Positions 23,838 to 34,559 of a stretch of 64,000 nucleotides of DNA are shown here, piece after piece. The position numbers were made by a program, and so were the translations under genes. Below the pieces are notes generated by a model. That model did no database searches and was not told the DNA's origin. It was given only the letters and a program-made list of their open reading frames with translations. The stretch is from Neofusicoccum parvum (Eukaryota; Ascomycota; Dothideomycetes; Botryosphaeriales; Botryosphaeriaceae): contig CP087222.1 in NCBI GenBank assembly GCA_020912385.1, positions 124,001-188,000 on the forward strand, written 5' to 3'. Numbering within the stretch: the stretch's first letter is position 1; each line of letters begins with the position of its first letter.

Positions 23838-24824
23838 CGCGCCGTCGTCGTCCTTGCTGGCCACGAAGCAGTCACTCTGGCCCTGTCACGGCTGCCTGCG
23901 CTGCTGCTGTAGCCGCTCTCCAAGCTCTTCAACAACGAACCCAGATCGTGAACGGCGGAGTCCGGCCGGAACTGCCTCGGCTCGCTTCAACTCGACTCGC
24001 AGCGACGAGGACGAGAGAAAGTCTCGCTGCGGTCGGCAGAGCACGCACACGGGCAGGCAGAGCACGGCAGCCTCCTTCTTGGCCGTCAGGCAGAGCCGGG
24101 CTTGCCGGCGGGCTGGTGGCGAGGGCGGCTTCGGGTAGCAGCAGCGGCCGCTCCTGGTTGTTGCTTTGGTTTGAGTGTGTGAGAGCGCGTGGGGGTTCGC
24201 AGGGCTAAAGGAGGGGAGGTCGAGCGGCGCGGCACGACGCAAAGCAGTATGGTCTCCTGCAGGGTCTTTTTCTCAGTCGCTCAGCAGGTCTCCTGATCCC
24301 TGTCAATCCCGGCCCTTTCTCTGCTATTTTTTTTTCTGGCCGCCGCCGGAGGGAAGAAGGTCGTTATGGGAGACGCGCTGCTGACGTCGGTGGCGCGGGC
24401 TGTTACCAGCTGTATCCTGGGTGTCTGCGGGTCAGGGGTGGGTGCGGGAGGGCTTCGATGCGGTCAGGTCGAAAGAAGAGTCGGGCTGCGAAAAGACGAG
24501 ACGAGGCGCGCACGCGGCCGAGCAGGCTGCGTTGAGCCGTCCTGCCCCGCCGGCACGAGAGCAAAAGACGCTTGGATGCGGCTATCACTGCCCCTTGCGG
24601 CAGTGATCTGTGGCAAACTTCTATCCAGACTGCCGGGTACAGCTTGTGGAAAGCTAAAATCAACCTTGACATACGCCGCGGACAGAGGCCGAATCTGCTG
24701 CCTGCCGGCCGAGATGCCTCCCATAGACGCCGCGCGCGCCCACCGACGCTTCTACCGAAAGCAAAGAATTTATACATGAACTCCATAGGGGTTGGCTTCG
24801 GTCACCTGACGATCCGCCGAGACA
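23838..24824. other. Intergenic region, APH-kinase promoter and NOP2 3' side
   Basis: About 1 kb with a T-run near 24326-24336. Open frames on both strands lack motifs and are not called. Confidence 0.55.
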
Positions 24825-27041
24825 CTACACCGACTTACTCCCCGCCTTTTTCTTTTCCTTCGGGCCGGCCCCGGCCTTGCCGTTGGCCTGTTTTGCGTCC
24901 TCATTTCCCGTTTTGGCCAATGCCTTTTTGTCCTTTTTGCTTGCCTTGTCGCCCTTGGAGCTCTTCTCCTTGCTCTGCTTGGCCTCCTTTACCTCCTCCT
25001 TCTCTGCCTTCTTCTCGCCTTCCTCCGCCGCCTTCCCACTCTCGTCTTGCACCTTCGACTTTCTGCCTAGAACTGCCCTGGGATCCTTGCCCTTCTTCCT
25101 GAGCTGGTGCTTGATGCTCCTCTCGATGATCTTCTGGTCCTCCTCATCGTCCCAGCCGCCAAAGTCGTCGTCCGTCTCCTTGCCGCTCTCATCCGTCGTG
25201 ATCGGAGTCTTGTCTGCGACCGTTGTGTCGTCGTCCTTCCTCGCCTTAAAGCTCTTGGCCGCTTTAGTGCTGCCGTGCTCCGCACTGACCGCGTTGGCCG
25301 GCGTCGGGCCGATCTTCTTGAACTTGGCGACGAAGAAGCCGTCGACGTTGTAGGCGTGCGGGTAGTAGCGCCGCGTCTCCTTCAGGCTAGGATGGAACTG
25401 ACGTCCCTGGAAGCTGGTGAAGCCCTCCTTGCCAAATGTGAGGCCAGTCGACACCAGCTTGACGTTCGGCCGCTTGTCGAGTGCGTATTGGACCACGCGC
25501 TCGTTCTCTTCCGTCGTGACCGAACAAGTCGAGTAGACAATGTAGCCACCAGTCTTGGACGCGTGGTCAACGCTGTCGATGGCGTGGAGAAGGAGCTGCT
25601 TCTGCAAATGCGGCAGACGCATGAAGTCCTTCTCGGTTTTGTTGGTCTTGACGCTAGCGTCCTTGGCAATGACACCAGTTCCAGAACAGGGCGCGTCAAG
25701 CAGGACGCGGTCAAAGCCACCGATGACCCTGGGGAACTCCATGGCATCGTAGTTGCACACGATGGTGTTCTTGCAGCCCAGACGGTGAATGTTACCAATC
25801 AGACCCTTGGCACGATCCTTGTTGGCATCGTTCGCGAAGATGCAACCCGTGTTCTTCATCAGGGCAGCAATGTGTGTCGTTTTACCACCGGGGGCAGATG
25901 CCATATCGAGAACACGCTCGTTCTCCTGGGGAGCTAGTGCCATGACGGGCAGGAAGGAGGATGCGGCTTGTAGGATGTAGTGGCCAGCAAGATACTCGGG
26001 AGTGGCACCAATGGGGACTGACGACTCGAAGATTTGTAGACCAACCTTGGACCACTTGCCGACGGGCTCAAGCGTCACGCCACGATTGATGAGAGCTTGG
26101 GCGAGCTGGCGACGGTGGGTGCGAAGGGTATTTGTCCTAATGACAACCGGGCGAGGCGTTTCGTTGGCTTCGAAGAATGCAAAGGCCTCGCTGGGGGGGA
26201 AGAGACTCCAAAGTTTCTCGGCCATGAATTGCGAGTATCCGTAGTAGGCGCAGATATCCTTGAGAACCTGAGCAGTGTACTCCGCTCTCGACCTGCCCGG
26301 CTCGGCCAGATTCTGGAAGTCGTTGAGCACGCGGATAGTGTCGGTGATGCGGGTCCTGAGCAACTGAAGGTCGGGCGCAAGTCTTGGCCGCCCGCCCTCG
26401 TCGTCGCTGTCGTCGTCGTCGTCACCGAGGATCTTGGGACGATCGCCAGCGATGTTGGTTTGCATCGCCGCCTCTTCCAACTCGGCTTGAGCTTCAGCCT
26501 CCTCCTGTGCTCTCTGCATATCGAGCCTCCGCGACAGGCCCTCGATGTTGGCTGCCGTGAGCCTCTCTTCGGCATCCTCGTCATCGTCTTCATCTTCCGA
26601 CCACAAGCCCTGCTTGCCAGGCGCGTCGTCATCTGAGTCGACGAAATCGTCTGAGTCCTCAGCCAGGAAGTCATCGTCGGAGGGCATTTCGTCCGAGTCC
26701 AGCGCATCGAGCCCCGTAGTATCCGCATCTTCGTCCTCCCACATCTCCTCGCCTTCCGACTCGGGCTCAGGCTCGGGTGCCTTCTTGGACTTCTTGCTTG
26801 CGCCGTTGGCTTTGGCGCTCTTTGTCTTTTCCTTGCCATTGGCTTTGGGCTTGACATCTTCCTTCGCTTTCTTGGCGGGCTTGACAGAAACGCCTTCGTC
26901 GGAGGTCCTGCGCTTCTTGGGCTTGCCGCTCTGGTGGGCGGGCGCGGGCTCGGAGGGGGCGTCCTTTCGCTTGCGGGTGACGAGGGATTCGTCGAGCGGG
27001 GCAGGAATGCCCTGCTTCTTCATACGGCGACTGGGACCCAT
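24825..27041 (-). CDS. NOP2: Nucleolar rRNA m5C methyltransferase NOP2
   Basis: SAM-dependent cytosine-5 methyltransferase of 25S/28S rRNA, needed for large-subunit assembly. Intronless, 738 aa. Residues 1-250 are a Lys-rich then strongly acidic nucleolar region (several Asp/Glu/Ser tracts). The NOL1/NOP2/Sun core follows: the PCI-like start near EYTAQVLKDICAYYGYSQFM, SAM-binding DMASAPGGKTTHIAAL, motif IV LLDAPCSGTGV (Cys452) and motif VI YSTCSV (catalytic Cys506). The C-terminus is again Lys-rich (KKEK repeats). The open frame extends upstream to 27230, but the conserved protein starts MGPSRRMKKQG, so 27041 is chosen. Divergent from GET5. Confidence 0.95.
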   Translation of the reverse strand: MGPSRRMKKQGIPAPLDESLVTRKRKDAPSEPAPAHQSGKPKKRRTSDEGVSVKPAKKAKEDVKPKANGKEKTKSAKANGASKKSKKAPEPEPESEGEEMWEDEDADTTGLDALDSDEMPSDDDFLAEDSDDFVDSDDDAPGKQGLWSEDEDDDEDAEERLTAANIEGLSRRLDMQRAQEEAEAQAELEEAAMQTNIAGDRPKILGDDDDDSDDEGGRPRLAPDLQLLRTRITDTIRVLNDFQNLAEPGRSRAEYTAQVLKDICAYYGYSQFMAEKLWSLFPPSEAFAFFEANETPRPVVIRTNTLRTHRRQLAQALINRGVTLEPVGKWSKVGLQIFESSVPIGATPEYLAGHYILQAASSFLPVMALAPQENERVLDMASAPGGKTTHIAALMKNTGCIFANDANKDRAKGLIGNIHRLGCKNTIVCNYDAMEFPRVIGGFDRVLLDAPCSGTGVIAKDASVKTNKTEKDFMRLPHLQKQLLLHAIDSVDHASKTGGYIVYSTCSVTTEENERVVQYALDKRPNVKLVSTGLTFGKEGFTSFQGRQFHPSLKETRRYYPHAYNVDGFFVAKFKKIGPTPANAVSAEHGSTKAAKSFKARKDDDTTVADKTPITTDESGKETDDDFGGWDDEEDQKIIERSIKHQLRKKGKDPRAVLGRKSKVQDESGKAAEEGEKKAEKEEVKEAKQSKEKSSKGDKASKKDKKALAKTGNEDAKQANGKAGAGPKEKKKAGSKSV

Positions 27042-27326
27042 GTTTGCAGGTGATATGGGAGAGAAGGTGGAGTGGGAGAAGGTACGTAGCGCTCGTCGCA
27101 CGCTTCGCCGCTGCACATTTTCGCGAAAAAATCCAGTGCCGGAGCAGCAGGCAGTCCGTGCGTCGTGCTCTTGGCGGCAGAACCGCTCACCGCCCGGTCG
27201 CGCCTGCCGTCCCGCCATCATCAGCATCACCAGTGCGGCAACTACTCCAAGCTCCCCGCACCACGTCTGCTCGTCCTTCTACCGCCCACCTCCTCCCCAG
27301 CGCCGCCGACCCCGTCCCCTGCCACA
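27042..27326. promoter_or_regulatory. Bidirectional promoter, NOP2 / GET5
   Basis: 285 bp between divergent start codons, holding both promoters; no TATA box seen. Confidence 0.6.
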
Positions 27327-28159
27327 ATGACGGAAGTGTCATTCGCAAAACAATTCCTCACGGCGCTGGAGTCGCGCCCATCGCGCCTCTCCAGCGACCA
27401 CGTCGTCGACCCAAAGACCTACCCTGCGCAGCCCGCCGTATGTCCTTCCCTCTCCCTCCCTCCCCCTCCCCGCTAACACACACCGCCCAGTTCATCCTCC
27501 CCCGCATGCCCCAACCCAAACGCAAGCCCGCCTCCCGCGCCGCCGCCGCACCCGGCGCAACACCCACCACCACCGCCGCCGCCGCCTCGCCCACGACACC
27601 ACAGCCACCGCAGCAGCCAGAAACCGCGCTCGTGACGCTCAAGCCCACGCGGGCCACGCACCCCACGCACACGCTCCCGGCGCCCGTCCCGGTGGCCACG
27701 ACGTCGATGCACGACCTCAAGCGCGCCTACGCCGCCGCCGCGCCCGGCGTCGGCGTCGCCAAGATCAAGATCCTGCTCGCCAAAAAGCCCGTCGGCGACA
27801 CCAAGACCATCCGGGACGTCCTGCCTCCCGCAACCGAACCCTCCGCACACCCCATCCCCGTCGAGTTCAGCGTCATGGTGCTGGGCGGCGGCGGCGGTGG
27901 CGGGGCTACGCCCACGGCGGCGGGAACGCCGGCCATCTCGACGCCCGAGCGGGTCGCGAGTCCGCCGGCGACGACGGTGGAGGTGGAGATGGGAGAAGCG
28001 CCGGTGGCGGCGGGCCCGGCGGACGCGGCGGGCGTGCTGGGGAGCGAGGAGTTTTGGGCGGATCTGAAGGGGTTCCTGGTGGGAAGGTTGAGGGACGAGG
28101 CAGAGGGGGAGAAGCTCGCTGGGTTGTTCAGGGAGGCGTGGACGAAGGGCGGTGCGTGA
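27327..28159 (+). CDS. GET5: GET5/MDY2-type ubiquitin-like protein of the tail-anchored protein pathway
   Basis: Subunit of the Get4-Get5 complex that passes tail-anchored membrane proteins from Sgt2 to Get3. Join(27327..27437, 27491..28159), 259 aa. The N-terminus (TEVSFAKQFLTALESRP, then ILPRMP) matches the Get4-binding segment. A Pro/Ala/Thr-rich linker follows, then a ubiquitin-like domain (TTSMHDLKRAYA, KIKILLAKKPVGDTKTIRDVL, VEFSVMVLGG). The C-terminal helical segment (EEFWADLKGFLVGRL) fits the homodimerisation domain. The short intron (53 nt) sits between the Get4-binding segment and the linker. The linker is unusually long and low in complexity. Confidence 0.85.
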
Positions 28160-28672
28160 TAATGTGTCGGCGATGGGCGTTTCGTGATTGGCATGGCAAA
28201 GCGAGCGGAGAGCATGGCAATGGTGTTGGAGAAACAACAAAAGGAAGAAAGTATACACGTACGATTGCTCTATACTTGAGCATATTTCAAAGTGTGCCAG
28301 ATCAAGAGAATGACTGCACTTGTCCGCTAGCTCGGTACATTTGTCGCCGAATCGAGGCAAAGAAGCACGTGCACATGGTGAAAACACTGGCGATTGCCGA
28401 AATAAAGCATTTTCCTTCTATCATCCCAAACTTGTGTGCTATCAGGCAGGCAGCCGCCGCGGCAGCAGCATGACTGCAAAGGACATCAACATCCCGTCTC
28501 CCCACGACCCACTCGCACGACTGAGGGTATTCAGCTGCCCCACACCGCCCAGCCGCCCTCCACTAGCATGCCCGTCGTGAATGCTTTCCAGGAAAAAATC
28601 AAGAGTTTGCGCTATCATCTGGTCTGCGAAAAAAGGAATGTCTTTGTTCAAGACACCGGTTTCCCGCGGTGC
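28160..28672. other. Convergent 3' intergenic region
   Basis: 513 bp between the ends of GET5 and cofilin. It should hold both 3' UTRs; no gene seen. Confidence 0.6.
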
Positions 28673-29581
28673 TTAGAAGCGGCCCTTGGAGACGGTAGCC
28701 AGGACGGCCTCGTACTCGATGTCAGCCTCGTCGTTGGCCTGGATGTCGACGGCAACGCCGTTCAGCGAGCGCTTGATAGCATCCTTGGACGAGGAGTAGA
28801 CCATCTTGGGCTGCAGGCATCACAAACACAGTCAGCGAGCCGTAGACAGCACACACGAAAAAGGACTGCTGTTCAACTTACCCAGGGGGCGAGGTTGTCG
28901 GGAATCCAGGACAGGAAGGTGATCTTGTTCCTGTGGGTTGCCGTCAGCCATCGCACGCGCTCAGAGATTTTCTTCTCCTCTCGGCACAAATATATACATA
29001 CCTCAGACCCTCACCGTACGAGCCGGCGGCCGCGTCGTACTCGACGTCGTAGATGGCGTACCGCGCGCCGGGGCCCTCCTTGCCCGCCTTGTTCTTGGTC
29101 TTGGAGTTGAGCAGGAACTCGCGGAACTTGTTCCACTGGTCCTCCTCGCTCTCCTCCGACTTCTTCTCCGACTTTTCGACGACAATCTCCTTGCCGTTGT
29201 CCGCGATCATGTACACGATCCACTTGAGGTCCTTGCCGAGCTTGAGCTCGTTGAAGATGCTGACGCAGTCCGGGGAGACCGAGACACTAGAGAGCGAGAA
29301 GCACGAGGGCGCAGGTTAGCCATTTGTAGCCAGCACAGGCACGGGGCGGGGAAGTGGTGGGTTCGCTGGCCCATCGCGGCGTTGCGCTGCGCGGCGTGGG
29401 CGGCGCGGGGGCGGGGCTGCGTTGACGATAGCGAGCGGCGGCCGGGGCGCGAGCGAGGGCGTTGAGGGGGAGGGGTAGGGGCAGGAATCACGAACCCGGA
29501 GGAAGCCTGGGCGACGGCGTGCACGTTAGCATTGCGACAGCAGCAGCGGGACGCTGGGCTGGACTCACCATTGCGACGGTT
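28673..29581 (-). CDS. COF1: Cofilin / actin-depolymerising factor
   Basis: Severs and depolymerises actin filaments in cortical patches. Complement(join(28673..28810, 28882..28930, 29002..29286, 29496..29506, 29579..29581)), 161 aa. The ADF-H fold is covered from [19 protein letters not shown] through KWIVYMI, the YAIYDVEYD strand, [20 protein letters not shown] (actin-binding helix start) and [20 protein letters not shown]. Exon 1 is just the ATG (3 nt) and exon 2 is 11 nt. Together they give MASSG before VSVSPDC, as expected for the family N-terminus, and all splice sites are good. Early introns in fungal cofilin genes are well known. An insert of charged residues ([13 protein letters not shown]) lengthens the protein compared with the usual length of about 150 aa. 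Confidence 0.93.
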
Positions 29582-29625
29582 GTGGGGGGTGGTGAGGTTG
29601 GAGACGGGCAGCTATCTGCAGGAGG

Positions 29626-29733
29626 AAACTTGTCAGCACCGTCGTCAGCGCATCCAGGCAGCGGGCGGGCGGGCGGCGAGCGGTGGCGTCATGGGCGCGC
29701 CGCCGGGGCTCGAGGCGGGGCGGGCGACTTACA
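29626..29733 (-). other. Probable 5' UTR intron of cofilin
   Basis: On the minus strand a GTAAGT donor at 29733 and a CCTCCTGCAG acceptor at 29626 lie just upstream of the cofilin ATG, giving a 108-nt intron ending 44 nt before the start codon. Inferred from splice signals only. Confidence 0.4.
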
Positions 29734-30984
29734 GCGAGGAATGGAGCGTGCGAATGCGCTTTGGAGAGGCAGGCGGAGGGAGAGCGTTGTGCGCAGGTGG
29801 ATGCGAAGGCTGTTGCGGATGGAAGTTGTTTGGGTAGAGGGGCACGACTAGTGGGGATTGGAGATTGAGCCACTTTGACAGCCCTGTGCCGTCCATTGCG
29901 CCCGCACTGCCCACCGCCTGTCTCCCAGGCCAGGCCGCCGCGTAAACAATGCGAGCGAGCGCGCTGCCAGCCCGCCGCGACCGAGCCACGCCCTCCCTCC
30001 ATGCACTCCCGAGCGAACAATGCATTGCGAGCCTGCCATTCGCCGGCGCAGCCGCGTCTGCACTCTCCTCCGACCCTCGCGGTTGTCGTGGAAATCGCAT
30101 CCTGCGGGTCAGGCAGCGAGCACATCAAGGGACGGGAGCCGCTTCCTCCCGCATCAATGCGCCGTGCGGTCTGCCCCTCGAGATCGTCTCCTGAAATGAC
30201 CGGCCGACATTGGCTGCTCCTGAGCCGCGCCGACAGCCAGGCTTCTTCCACATGCCTGAGCCCCGTCCGTCTGCAGGACTGTCTCCCGCAGTCGCCTGCC
30301 GCCCTGGAAGCCCCACGTTCGACAAATGACATCACCCAGCAACGCCGGACAGCTGCCCGATGGCTCCGGAATCTTCCAACCCGGCCACCAAGGATGGTCG
30401 CGTGTGTATACGAAGGAATACGTGTCTTGGAACCCATTCGGGTCGAGCACAACACTATAGCGTAGCACTACCATAGCAGGGTACCTCACGTCGGGGCATC
30501 CAAAGCTTCTGTTGAAACACAAGAGCTCGAGAAGCGCATAGTACCGCTCGCTCTAGATGAGGAGTTCGACTGTTCAACTCCTGTATATAGCTCAGCTGGT
30601 GTTGCAGGGATTTTTGAGAGCTTGAACGCATTTGTAAACTATTTACTTCGTGCCTCACCAGCACGTCTCGAGATCAGACATCAATTCCCATCCACGCACA
30701 CACGTGCGAATCATCACTCAACTTGACTCTTTTTTGCTCGTTCGTCGCTACATAGATACAATATCATACAGGTAAAATTTCCCGCTCCGCCATGCCCAAT
30801 TACAACCAGAAACCAGAGCTTGATGCGACGCATCGCTGAGAGTGGAGATGGAGGTGCCAATATTTAACACAGGTGTCAAGAAGAGGTAGTAGACAGCGGG
30901 TATACAGGGTGGAGGAACGGAGAAAACTTTTTGCTTTTTGTGCTGTTTTTGTTTTTTTTTTGTTTTACACACATGCGTGGCAGC
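29734..30984. other. Intergenic region, cofilin promoter and HSP60 3' region
   Basis: 1.25 kb; open frames on both strands lack motifs. No gene called. Confidence 0.55.
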
Positions 30985-32882
30985 TTAGAACATGCCGCCA
31001 CCCATGCCGCCCATGCCTCCCATACCACCCATGCCGCCAGCCGGCGCAGGGCCCTTCTCCTCGGGAGCCTCGACGATGGCGACCTCAGTCGTGCCGAGCA
31101 GCGAAGCAACACCGCTGGCGTCAACGAGGGCGGTCCTGGTGACCTTGAAGGGGTCAAGAATACCGGCCTTGATCATGTCAACGTACTCGCCCTTGGCGCT
31201 GTCGTAACCCTTGTTGAAGTCACTGCCGAACTCATCCATGAGCTTGCCGACGACAACGCTGCCCTCAGCACCGGCGTTCTCGACGATGGCGCGGGTAGGC
31301 TTGGTGATGGCGTTCTTGACGATCGAGATACCGAGCTGCTGGTCGAAGTTGGCGAACTTGACGTTGGAGAGCGCGTTGGAGGCGGCCTTGAGGAGAGCGG
31401 TGCCACCACCGGGCAGGATACCCTCCTCGACGGCAGCGCGGGTGGCGTTCAGGGCATCGACGATGCGATCCTTCTTCTCGCCGACCTCAACCTCAGAAGC
31501 ACCGCCAACCTTGATCACGGCGACACCGCCGGACAGCTTGGCAAGACGCTCCTGGAGCTTCTCCTTCTCGTAGTCAGAGGTGGTGGGGTCAGCCATGACG
31601 CCGCGGATCTGCTCGCAGCGCTGGGAAACGGCGTCCTTGTTGCCCTCACCGTTGAGGAAGACGGTGTCCTCCTTAGTGATGGTGATAGAGCCGGTGGAGC
31701 CAAGCTGGTCGGGGGTGAGGCGGTCGAGCTTGATATCGAGCTCGTCAGTGAAGACAGTACCGTTGGTCAGAACGCCGAGATCGCCGAGGATGGACTTGCG
31801 GTTGTCACCGAAGCCGGGGGCCTTGACGGCGGCGACCTGGAGCTGGCCACGGAGCTTGTTCAGGATGCAGACGGCCAGAGCCTCGCCGTCAATATCCTCG
31901 GCGATGATGACGAGCGGGCGGCGGAGTTGCTGGGAGGCCTCGAGAGCAGGGACGATGTCCTGAACGGCGGAGATCTTCTTCTCGGAGAGGAGGATGAGAG
32001 GCTTCTCGAACTCGACCTTCTGTGCCTTGGGGTCGGTGATGAAGTAGGGCGAGATGTAGCCACGGTCGAACCTCATACCCTCGGTGATCTCGAGCTCATC
32101 CTCAATGGTCTTGCCCTCCTTGACGGTAATGACGCCCTCCTTGCCGACCTTCTCCATGGCATTGGAGAGGAGCTTGCCAATGTGGGTGTCGCCGTTGGCG
32201 GAGATGGTGGCGACCTGAGAGATCTCCTCGCTAGTAGTGACGTCCTTCTTGTTCTCGCGCAGGTACTCGACAACGGCATCAACGGAGGCCTGGATACCGC
32301 GCCTCAGGTCCATAGGGTTGCAGCCAGCGGCGACGTTCTTGACAGTCTCGGAGAAGATGGCGCGGGCCAGGACGGTGGCGGTGGTGGTACCGTCACCAGC
32401 GACCTCGTTGGTCTTCGAGGCGACATCCTGGATGAGCCTGGCGCCGAGGTTCTCGAACTTGTCCTTCAGCACGATCGACTTTGCGACAGTCACACCATCT
32501 GCGCTCTGTCAGCAATGTCCGGATGTATCCGATCTCCATCGAAATTCTTACCCTTGGTGATCTTGGGCGAGCCGTAGCTCTGGTCGATCAGGACGTTGCG
32601 GCCCTTGGGGCCGAGGGTGGTGGAGACGGCCTTCGCGAGGGTCTCGACACCATTGAGCAGGGCTGCGCGGCCTTCAACACCGAACTTGAGCTCCTGTAGG
32701 TCGGCGGGTCAGCACGCTGCAGGCTGGTCGGCGGCGGCGGCAATGGGCGGCGGGGCAGGCGGAACGAGAGGTCAATGGAGTCGTACCTTGTGGGCGAAAC
32801 GCTGCTGGGTCAGGTTGAAGCTCCGCGAGCTCAGGGCAGAGGCGGCCGTGGCGCGCGTTCTCGAGGCAAGCATGCGCTGCAT
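30985..32882 (-). CDS. HSP60: Mitochondrial chaperonin HSP60 (GroEL type)
   Basis: Forms the double-ring ATP-dependent folding chamber of the mitochondrial matrix with HSP10. Complement(join(30985..32498, 32552..32693, 32787..32882)), 583 aa. Residues 1-32 form an Arg/Ser/Ala-rich presequence ([15 protein letters not shown]...). The mature part starts [21 protein letters not shown]-site motifs [20 protein letters not shown] and [14 protein letters not shown] are present, as is the GroEL signature region [16 protein letters not shown]. The tail is the usual GGM repeat ending GGGMF. The long antisense open frame across this gene is a codon-bias artefact. A heat-shock element candidate lies about 165 bp upstream of the start. 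Confidence 0.97.
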
Positions 32883-33046
32883 TGTGGATGGTGTTTGAGA
32901 TTGGTGACGGGGAAACGGGGGACAAAGACACGGAACGACACCCAAGCCTGGAGCTCCTTTGACGCCGAGCTAATATAAAGACAGGTGCAAGGCGAGGAGC
33001 GATGGGGATGGCGAGGAAGCGTGCAGTTGATGAAGGAAAAAGTTAA

Positions 33047-33059
33047 GAATGTTCGAGAT
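33047..33059 (-). promoter_or_regulatory. Heat-shock element candidate upstream of HSP60
   Basis: GAAtgTTCgaGAt matches two perfect and one partial nGAAn pentamers in alternating orientation, in the HSP60 promoter. Binding by Hsf1 is inferred. Confidence 0.45.
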
Positions 33060-33665
33060 GAAGAAAGCAGACGTCCGTGCGGCAAAGCTTCACGATCCGC
33101 GCTAGCTGCGACTACACCTCGGTACGGTGGGCCGGAACCGGGGCGCCCCAACTGGCATCAAGGGTCAACACCACATTTCACCCGTCCTACCTTTCTACCA
33201 TGCTGCGGCGTTCTCTACCGGGTAGAACGTTATCAATCACCCAGGAACAATTCGCAAAGACGATGCGACTACATATAAATTTCTAGATAGAATAGTGAAG
33301 TGGGTATAAAGACATTGAAGTACAAGGTGTAAACAAGTCATTGCTACGCCTAAAGCACGTCCGACGACCGGCTGACTACGCGTGAAGACATGCATGCAGT
33401 CTATCGTGATGTGAGATAGTAGAAGGCGCGATTCTATTGTCAGAACCAAGCACTCGTGGCGCAAGTCTTACATCTTATTGCGGTGCAAGTGGTGTTCCGG
33501 CTCACCGTAGCCGTCGCGTTGCTGGCGCGCTACAGACCTCCCGGCGATGCTCGCTCCGGAACGATCAGATCCCATCCACACCCAAACCTTCACTCCAGGC
33601 CTGCTCCACCCACTCCACGCACGCCTGTGTTGTTGCAATTCCATCACTACGCGACGAGGCCCGCC
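33060..33665. other. Intergenic region between HSP60 and the next gene
   Basis: About 600 bp between divergent genes; no motif-bearing open frame. The left end belongs to the HSP60 promoter. Confidence 0.5.
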
Positions 33666-34304
33666 ATGTCCGACCCACCGCCTACCGCACCGCCCGCCGT
33701 CGCCCTGCACGCCCCGCTCACCACCGCCGCCAGCCCGTCCGCAGTCGCGACCACGCAGCCGCCGCCCGCGCCCGCCTGGCTGCAGGGCAAATGGCACGTC
33801 ACCCACAGCACGCTGCCCATGTGGCGCTCCAAGCGCAATGTCTCCATCACCTACACGCCGCTCCCCGACTCGTCCCCGCCCAAGATCGACGACCTGGTCG
33901 AGTACCAGGGCCTCGACGCAGACAAGCTCAAGACCGTGCACGGCGTTGACACCCCCGTGCCTGATGCCCACGGCTGGGCCTGGGACTGGCGCGGCAAGGG
34001 TTGGCTGGTCATCGCGAGCAGCAGGTGGGAGGTGCTCGGCTACGGCGACGAGGACGAGGCGTCGCGCGATGCGGGCGCCGCGCAGACGCAGGCCGCCAAC
34101 CAACGGCAGTGGGTCGTGACGTACTTCGCGAAGACGCTATTCACGCCCGCCGGCATCGATTTGTACAGCCGGCACAAGGACGGCTTGCGGTCGGGCACCG
34201 TCGAGGCGATCAAGAAGGCGCTAGCCGGGATGGAGGACGAGGGAATGCGGAAATTGGCCGAGGGCCTGTTTGAGGTCAAGTTGGATGACGCGAGGAAGGA
34301 TTAA
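33666..34304 (+). CDS. Conserved fungal protein of unknown function (calycin-like fold suspected)
   Basis: Intronless, 212 aa. A Pro/Ala-rich N-terminal 35 residues precede a compact domain with WLQGKWHVTHSTLPMWRSKRN, GVDTPVPDAHGWAWDWRGKG, SSRWEVLGYG and WVVTYFAKTLFTPAGIDLYS. The alternating Trp/aromatic strands recall the small beta-barrel proteins that bind lipophilic ligands. I know this only as a conserved uncharacterised fungal family; no catalytic motif is visible and there is no signal peptide. The start is the first ATG of the frame. The gene lies at the edge of the repeat-rich accessory region. Confidence 0.75.
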   Translation: MSDPPPTAPPAVALHAPLTTAASPSAVATTQPPPAPAWLQGKWHVTHSTLPMWRSKRNVSITYTPLPDSSPPKIDDLVEYQGLDADKLKTVHGVDTPVPDAHGWAWDWRGKGWLVIASSRWEVLGYGDEDEASRDAGAAQTQAANQRQWVVTYFAKTLFTPAGIDLYSRHKDGLRSGTVEAIKKALAGMEDEGMRKLAEGLFEVKLDDARKD

Positions 34305-34559
34305 AAGAGGCGGCCAAGCATGGAGGTAAAGTTAAGGAGGTGTAAGGCTACGCAAAGCTTGAAGGCGGCGCGATGCGGAATGTTTACCTTCTAGATGGAT
34401 GGATTCACAAGATACACATGATGTTTGGTTGAAAAGGGAAAGATTCAGGTGGATGGGATGGGTACTGAGCATACTGGCTGGATTTCTTATGGGTTCTTTG
34501 GGGAAACGAATGATACCCTTTCATTTCTGGGAAACGACATAATACACACGACTATCGGA

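Noticed and set aside
30931..32577. 548-codon open frame antisense to HSP60
   Set aside because: Mirror of the strongly biased HSP60 codons; residues are Leu/Gly/Asp-rich without motif and it crosses the HSP60 introns without splice logic.
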